Shown one piece after another: positions 44,555 through 48,368 of a stretch of 48,368 nucleotides of DNA; within the stretch, counting starts at the first letter, position 1; every line of letters begins with the position of its first letter. Location: the NCBI GenBank assembly GCA_000998135.1, contig LCCV01000007.1, positions 1 to 48,368 on the forward strand. Reading direction: 5' to 3'. The notes beneath the pieces are model-generated. The model did no database searches. It saw only the letters and a program-made list of their open reading frames with translations, and had not been told where the DNA came from. The translations under genes were made by a program, and so were the position numbers. Source of the DNA: Parcubacteria group bacterium GW2011_GWA2_42_14. Lineage in GTDB: Bacteria; Patescibacteriota; Minisyncoccia; Sungbacterales; GWA2-42-14.

Positions 44555-45646
44555 TCATTTAATCCCGAATTTGAGCTCCGGCGCTATTTCTTTCCTCACA
44601 ACGTGAAAAACTTCCCTTCCGAGAACCCGGCCGTCATCTGTCATCACCTCAACCCTCCATTTTCCCGGTAAAATCGCTGTCTTAAAACTATAGCCGCGAT
44701 AACCGCCGTCTCTGCCCCCGGTTATCGGAAATCGAATACTCTCTTTCTTGACCCATCCTTTTTGAATATCATCATAAAAAGACCAGCGGTGCATAATGGG
44801 CACGGCAAAATCGGTCGGAGCAAAAACCGAACTGAAATAATAAACCGGTTCCCCCTCTCTCCAATGATAAATCCGGCTTGTTTCATCAAAAAAAAGATAC
44901 CACAAAGCCGGTTCAAAACTCATGATATACCCTCCGTTATCGCGCTCAATGGAGTGATAAATTCCGCTTTCTTTCAAAGAAAGCGGAGCCGGAGGGATAA
45001 TGTTCAAAAAATATAAAAAATTAAAAGCGGCATAAATGCCTCCTATGCTTAATGCCAAGACGCGCAAATTTCTTTTGATTGGATAAGAAACAAACCGGAA
45101 TAAAAATAAAACAAATAAAGCGACAAGAATAACGCTTGCCAGCCCGCTCAACAAAAAAATTCCGTCCCCCATTTTTTTAAAAAATATCGGAAGAGCAAAA
45201 ATTGAGTAAGAAAAAACGGCTATGAAAAATAAACTAAGTTGAAAAACAAAACGTTCATATTTCTTTCTGAATTTTTCGTTGCCGACCAAAAGCATAATCA
45301 GAGTCAGCAGAAAAATCCAGCTTTTTCCCAAAGCCGCGCTTTTCGTGTAAAAAATCACAAAAGCGCTAAACAATCCCCCGAAAGCAAACTGCATCAATAC
45401 CGGCGCAAAAGGAATCAAGAAAACAACCGCACGAAAACGAAACCGGCCGGCTTCATATAAATTAAGAACAATTATGGCCAAACCGGCCAAAATCAAATTC
45501 GCAAGAATAACCAAATGGTCAAACAGCAAGTCAACGCGCTTAAGGGTCAAAGTATCAAAAACAAAGCCGGCCACAAAGGTAAAAGGGGCTATAAAACGCT
45601 CGTATTTATGAATCAACGATTCAATTAGTTCTTGTTTTGACGGCAT
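44555..45646 (-). CDS. Multi-TM protein with DUF2914-like C-terminus
   Basis: About 7 TM helices then HRWSFYDDIQKGWVKKESIRFPITGGRDGGYRGYSFKTAILPGKWRVEVMTDDGRVLGREVFHV. Confidence 0.8.
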   Translation of the reverse strand: MPSKQELIESLIHKYERFIAPFTFVAGFVFDTLTLKRVDLLFDHLVILANLILAGLAIIVLNLYEAGRFRFRAVVFLIPFAPVLMQFAFGGLFSAFVIFYTKSAALGKSWIFLLTLIMLLVGNEKFRKKYERFVFQLSLFFIAVFSYSIFALPIFFKKMGDGIFLLSGLASVILVALFVLFLFRFVSYPIKRNLRVLALSIGGIYAAFNFLYFLNIIPPAPLSLKESGIYHSIERDNGGYIMSFEPALWYLFFDETSRIYHWREGEPVYYFSSVFAPTDFAVPIMHRWSFYDDIQKGWVKKESIRFPITGGRDGGYRGYSFKTAILPGKWRVEVMTDDGRVLGREVFHVVRKEIAPELKFGIK

Positions 45647-45780
45647 GACAATTTTATCCAGTTAAAACCGGCACCAACGCGGCATAAAAAATTATTTCCG
45701 CTCCTTAATATTGCCGCAATATCCGGTTAAACTATTTCTATTTTCCAAAAACCGTTATATTTTTATGGCGCGTTTTTTAT

Positions 45781-46005
45781 CTATGACGCGAAAATTTCCA
45801 CGATTTTTTGCCTGAAATAGCGTCCGGAAACAATCCGCACCAAAGACCTTGAAACCCCGAAATAATCCGCCAACATCCGGCAAACGGCCTCATTCGCTTT
45901 GCCGTTTTTGGCCGGCTCTTTGACCCAGACCGCGAATTGATATTCGCTCATTTTTTCTATTTTTGCTTCCTTGGCATTAGGTTTTACTTTTATAATAATC
46001 TTCAT
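45781..46005 (-). CDS. DUF167/YggU-family protein
   Basis: MKIIIKVKPNAKEAKIEK...VWVKEPAKNGKANEAVCRMLADYFGVSRSLVRIVSG. Confidence 0.93.
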   Translation of the reverse strand: MKIIIKVKPNAKEAKIEKMSEYQFAVWVKEPAKNGKANEAVCRMLADYFGVSRSLVRIVSGRYFRQKIVEIFAS

Positions 46006-46206
46006 AAAAAATTAATCTTTTAAAAGTCCGGCAAAATTATACTGAACCTTCTGAAACTTGAAATCGATAACAACCCGACAATAGGTCTTATCTGTCATAA
46101 TAAGGATAATAACATAAACGGTCAGCTTATTAACAAAGGGTATTGCGCTAATTATTTATATTAATTAGTATAAAAATACCGGTTCTTTGCCAAAAAGAGG
46201 CTCAAT

Positions 46207-46836
46207 ATGTTAGTTAACAAAAAAGGGTTTAATATAGATAATGACCAATTTTTAAGGCATTTGTTCTTTGAAAAACGGATAATTTTCCTTGAGGGCTTTA
46301 TAAGTGATGCCTATGTGGGCGACCCGACCATGCCCATGGGCTGGGCAAACACTCCCCGCGGAGTAATAGACCAGATAATTTACCTTTCTTCAAAAAGCCC
46401 GGAACCAATCAAACTCTTTATCGATTCGCCTGGCGGATTTCTAACTACGGCATTCAGTTTGCTTGATTTCATGACAACCGTATCCTGTCCCATCCATACC
46501 ATTGGCACGGGAATTATCGCATCGGCTGCCGTTCCGGTACTGGCGGCAGGTAAATCCGGAAAAAGATTCATTTTTCCGCATACACGAACAATGATTCATC
46601 TGCCCGAGGGCGGCACTCACGGGGACGCGAAAGACCGAAAAATCGCCCAACAACAAATAGAAGAAATTACCAACGAATATATATCAACAATTTCACATTA
46701 TACCGGAAAGGCCAAAAAAGAAATTGAATCCATAATTGATAGAGCATATTGGATGAACGCGGAAGAAACAAAAGCTTTCGGTCTGGTTGACCATATTGTA
46801 ACCAATTTTTCTGATATTGGAATAAACCTAAATTAA
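46207..46836 (+). CDS. ClpP-like ATP-dependent Clp protease proteolytic subunit
   Basis: FIDSPGGFLTTAFSLLDFM, GTGIIASAAVPVLAAGKSGKRFIFPHTRTMIHLPEGG, AYWMNAEETKAFGLVDHI. Confidence 0.9.
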   Translation: MLVNKKGFNIDNDQFLRHLFFEKRIIFLEGFISDAYVGDPTMPMGWANTPRGVIDQIIYLSSKSPEPIKLFIDSPGGFLTTAFSLLDFMTTVSCPIHTIGTGIIASAAVPVLAAGKSGKRFIFPHTRTMIHLPEGGTHGDAKDRKIAQQQIEEITNEYISTISHYTGKAKKEIESIIDRAYWMNAEETKAFGLVDHIVTNFSDIGINLN

Positions 46837-46841
46837 AGTTC

Positions 46842-46867
46842 ACTCCGCGTTTCGCGGAGTATTTTTT
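46842..46867 (+). terminator. Rho-independent terminator
   Basis: actccgcgtttcgcggagtatttttt. Confidence 0.85.
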
Positions 46868-46919
46868 AAATAAGGCTCCGACTAGCTTACTGGTCAATAC
46901 TCAACGAAAAAGAATAAAA

Positions 46920-47010
46920 AAACCGCGCCTTTTAGGCGGGTGTAACGGGCTTATTCCCTTTCGCCTTAAACCCCCACCCCTTGCGGGGTGTGGGTAAAAG
47001 GCGAAAAACA
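46920..47010. terminator. Nested GC-rich hairpins, terminator-like
   Basis: ccgcgccttttaggcggg and tttcgccttaaacccccaccccttgcggggtgtgggtaaaaggcgaaa. Confidence 0.5.
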
Positions 47011-47015
47011 GGTAT

Positions 47016-47204
47016 TTATTTTCCCTGCTCCTGTTGGGAGCTTTTAGAAAAATGCCTGTAAAGAAAATCACCATCAAGGGGGCTTAAATTAAACTTAAAA
47101 GAAGCGCGCTCAATAAGGTCAAAACGACTCGCTTTCGGATTTTCCCGAAATTGCTCATCAATCCATTTTACGGCCTTTTTAATTGGCGCTTCCCCTAAAG
47201 CCAT
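47016..47204 (-). CDS. Hypothetical small protein
   Basis: 62-aa ORF; no family recognised. Confidence 0.5.
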   Translation of the reverse strand: MALGEAPIKKAVKWIDEQFRENPKASRFDLIERASFKFNLSPLDGDFLYRHFSKSSQQEQGK

Positions 47205-47385
47205 TCATCCTCCATGTCTAGTTGTTAACAACATTGGCGGTTATTAACACCGCTCTTCCAGAATACTATACAAAAATAAGCTTGTCAATAGCACGCTTTA
47301 GCTCATAAAAACTGTTACCAAGAATTGAGTAGCGGTTAGCTCATAATTCCTGTTGAATTTCCATTCATGAATAAACGAATACGGC

Positions 47386-47997
47386 TTACTGCATATACAA
47401 CCATTGCGTTGTTCCCTGCGTCGTTGTCCCCAAATTCCCGTTTCGGTCGTAACTCAAAGTCATTGACCCCATGCTTGTTACCGCGTGCGGATTGGCATAG
47501 TTCGACCCCGTATGCCCGTCATATTGATAATCTCCGATTGCAGATGTTGTAGAAATATTCCCGATAGCGTTATATCCCCATGTTTGCAAATAATTTGGAC
47601 TTGTTGAAGCTTGTGAAGTAGAAGCAGTGGCTAAACGATAAAGCGCGTCATAGCCGAAATTAACAATCTTGGCTGTCGTGCTGGAATAATCCTCAATCTT
47701 GGTGATGTTGCCTACGGAGTCGTAGGTGTAATTAAGCGCTTGGATAGCTTCAGCAGTTTCAGGAGAATAGCTATATGCCCAGACGAACAAATCATCAGTT
47801 ACCGGAGAAATGCCAAGAACGCCACCGATGTCGTCGAGGAAGAAATAAACGGGATATGTGGTTTCGTGATCTTCTGAACTGGCTGACTCCGAAATAACAA
47901 AAGGTTGCTCGCAGGTGCAATTTTTATCAAACGCAAAAACTGCCTGCGGGAGGAGGATAGAGATAACTAATGAAAGATAAGTGACTCGCTTGATCAC
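47386..47997 (-). CDS. Short RHS/YD-repeat-like secreted protein, probably truncated
   Basis: Signal peptide; LNYTYDSVGNITKIEDYS, FGYDALYRLATAS, WGYNAIGNISTTSAIGDYQYDG, LSYDRNGNL. Confidence 0.8.
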   Translation of the reverse strand: MIKRVTYLSLVISILLPQAVFAFDKNCTCEQPFVISESASSEDHETTYPVYFFLDDIGGVLGISPVTDDLFVWAYSYSPETAEAIQALNYTYDSVGNITKIEDYSSTTAKIVNFGYDALYRLATASTSQASTSPNYLQTWGYNAIGNISTTSAIGDYQYDGHTGSNYANPHAVTSMGSMTLSYDRNGNLGTTTQGTTQWLYMQ

Positions 47998-48118
47998 GAG
48001 TTTATTATATCAGATTTGAGATTTTTATTTAACTTGTTAATTCCGACCAGCTTGCTGGTCGGAGGTTCATTTCTTTTGATTACCGACTTGAGAACTGGAC
48101 CTACTTAACCATGCGGCA

Positions 48119-48346
48119 TTATTGGTCTTTGCCATACTCAGTCCGCATCTTGGCGCGCAGCCAAAAATCTTCTTTCTTCCCTTCCTCCGTTGCTAAGAAC
48201 CAATAAAATTTAAGAGGATCAACATTATAAGGTTTCATCGATCGTTTAATTTCATTCTTGAGTCGCAAAATATCAAGCCGCACTGGTTTATATGTCTGAT
48301 CCGCAACGCTTTCATACTCTATAGGATAGATTTTTTTCTCTTTCAC
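48119..48346 (-). CDS. Hypothetical protein
   Basis: 75-aa ORF near the window edge; no family recognised. Confidence 0.4.
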   Translation of the reverse strand: MKEKKIYPIEYESVADQTYKPVRLDILRLKNEIKRSMKPYNVDPLKFYWFLATEEGKKEDFWLRAKMRTEYGKDQ

Positions 48347-48368
48347 AAGTTCAGATATAACCCGTATA

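Noticed and set aside
1-48368. tRNA, rRNA or tmRNA genes
   Set aside because: No convincing cloverleaf or rRNA segment found by eye; a covariance-model search would be needed to exclude divergent ones.
1-48368. Prophage or transposase-bearing mobile element
   Set aside because: No integrase, transposase, terminase or capsid-like ORF recognised in the window.

Overview
The window looks like a chromosomal segment of a CPR/Patescibacteria (Parcubacteria-like) bacterium. This is an inference from the compact gene set, AT-rich spacers and divergent proteins. About 48 CDS can be supported. They include cell-wall genes (murC, murG, ftsW, murD, mraY, ddl, M23 hydrolase, D,D-carboxypeptidase), translation genes (fmt, two def-like genes, rplI, rpmA, gltX, aspS), scpA/scpB, pyrG, ctp, two sensor kinases, a response regulator, a PilB/GspE ATPase, a 1511-aa SdrB-like surface protein, a ClpP-like protease and a short RHS-like ORF. 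The most unusual signal is in the spacers. From about 0.2 to 38 kb many intergenic gaps are filled with degenerate arrays of short words, usually 7 nt and sometimes 9 or 10 nt. The arrays are mostly arranged as two inverted arms (imperfect hairpins). Several unrelated word families follow the same architecture. Some arrays run from one gene's stop codon to the next gene's start codon and encode the last residues of the upstream protein. The same arrays also occur in frame inside genes (fmt, gltX, a PD-(D/E)XK nuclease, a glycosidase-like gene, an Ada-like zinc-site protein). Some hairpins are nested inside others. Other observations are a ThpR pseudogene with an in-frame TGA, a frameshifted four-helix-bundle gene, a nuclease-fold remnant, an AspRS without room for the GAD insertion domain, and a D-aminoacylase-like protein with an altered metal motif. 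All calls are from reading the sequence; no database search or folding was run.
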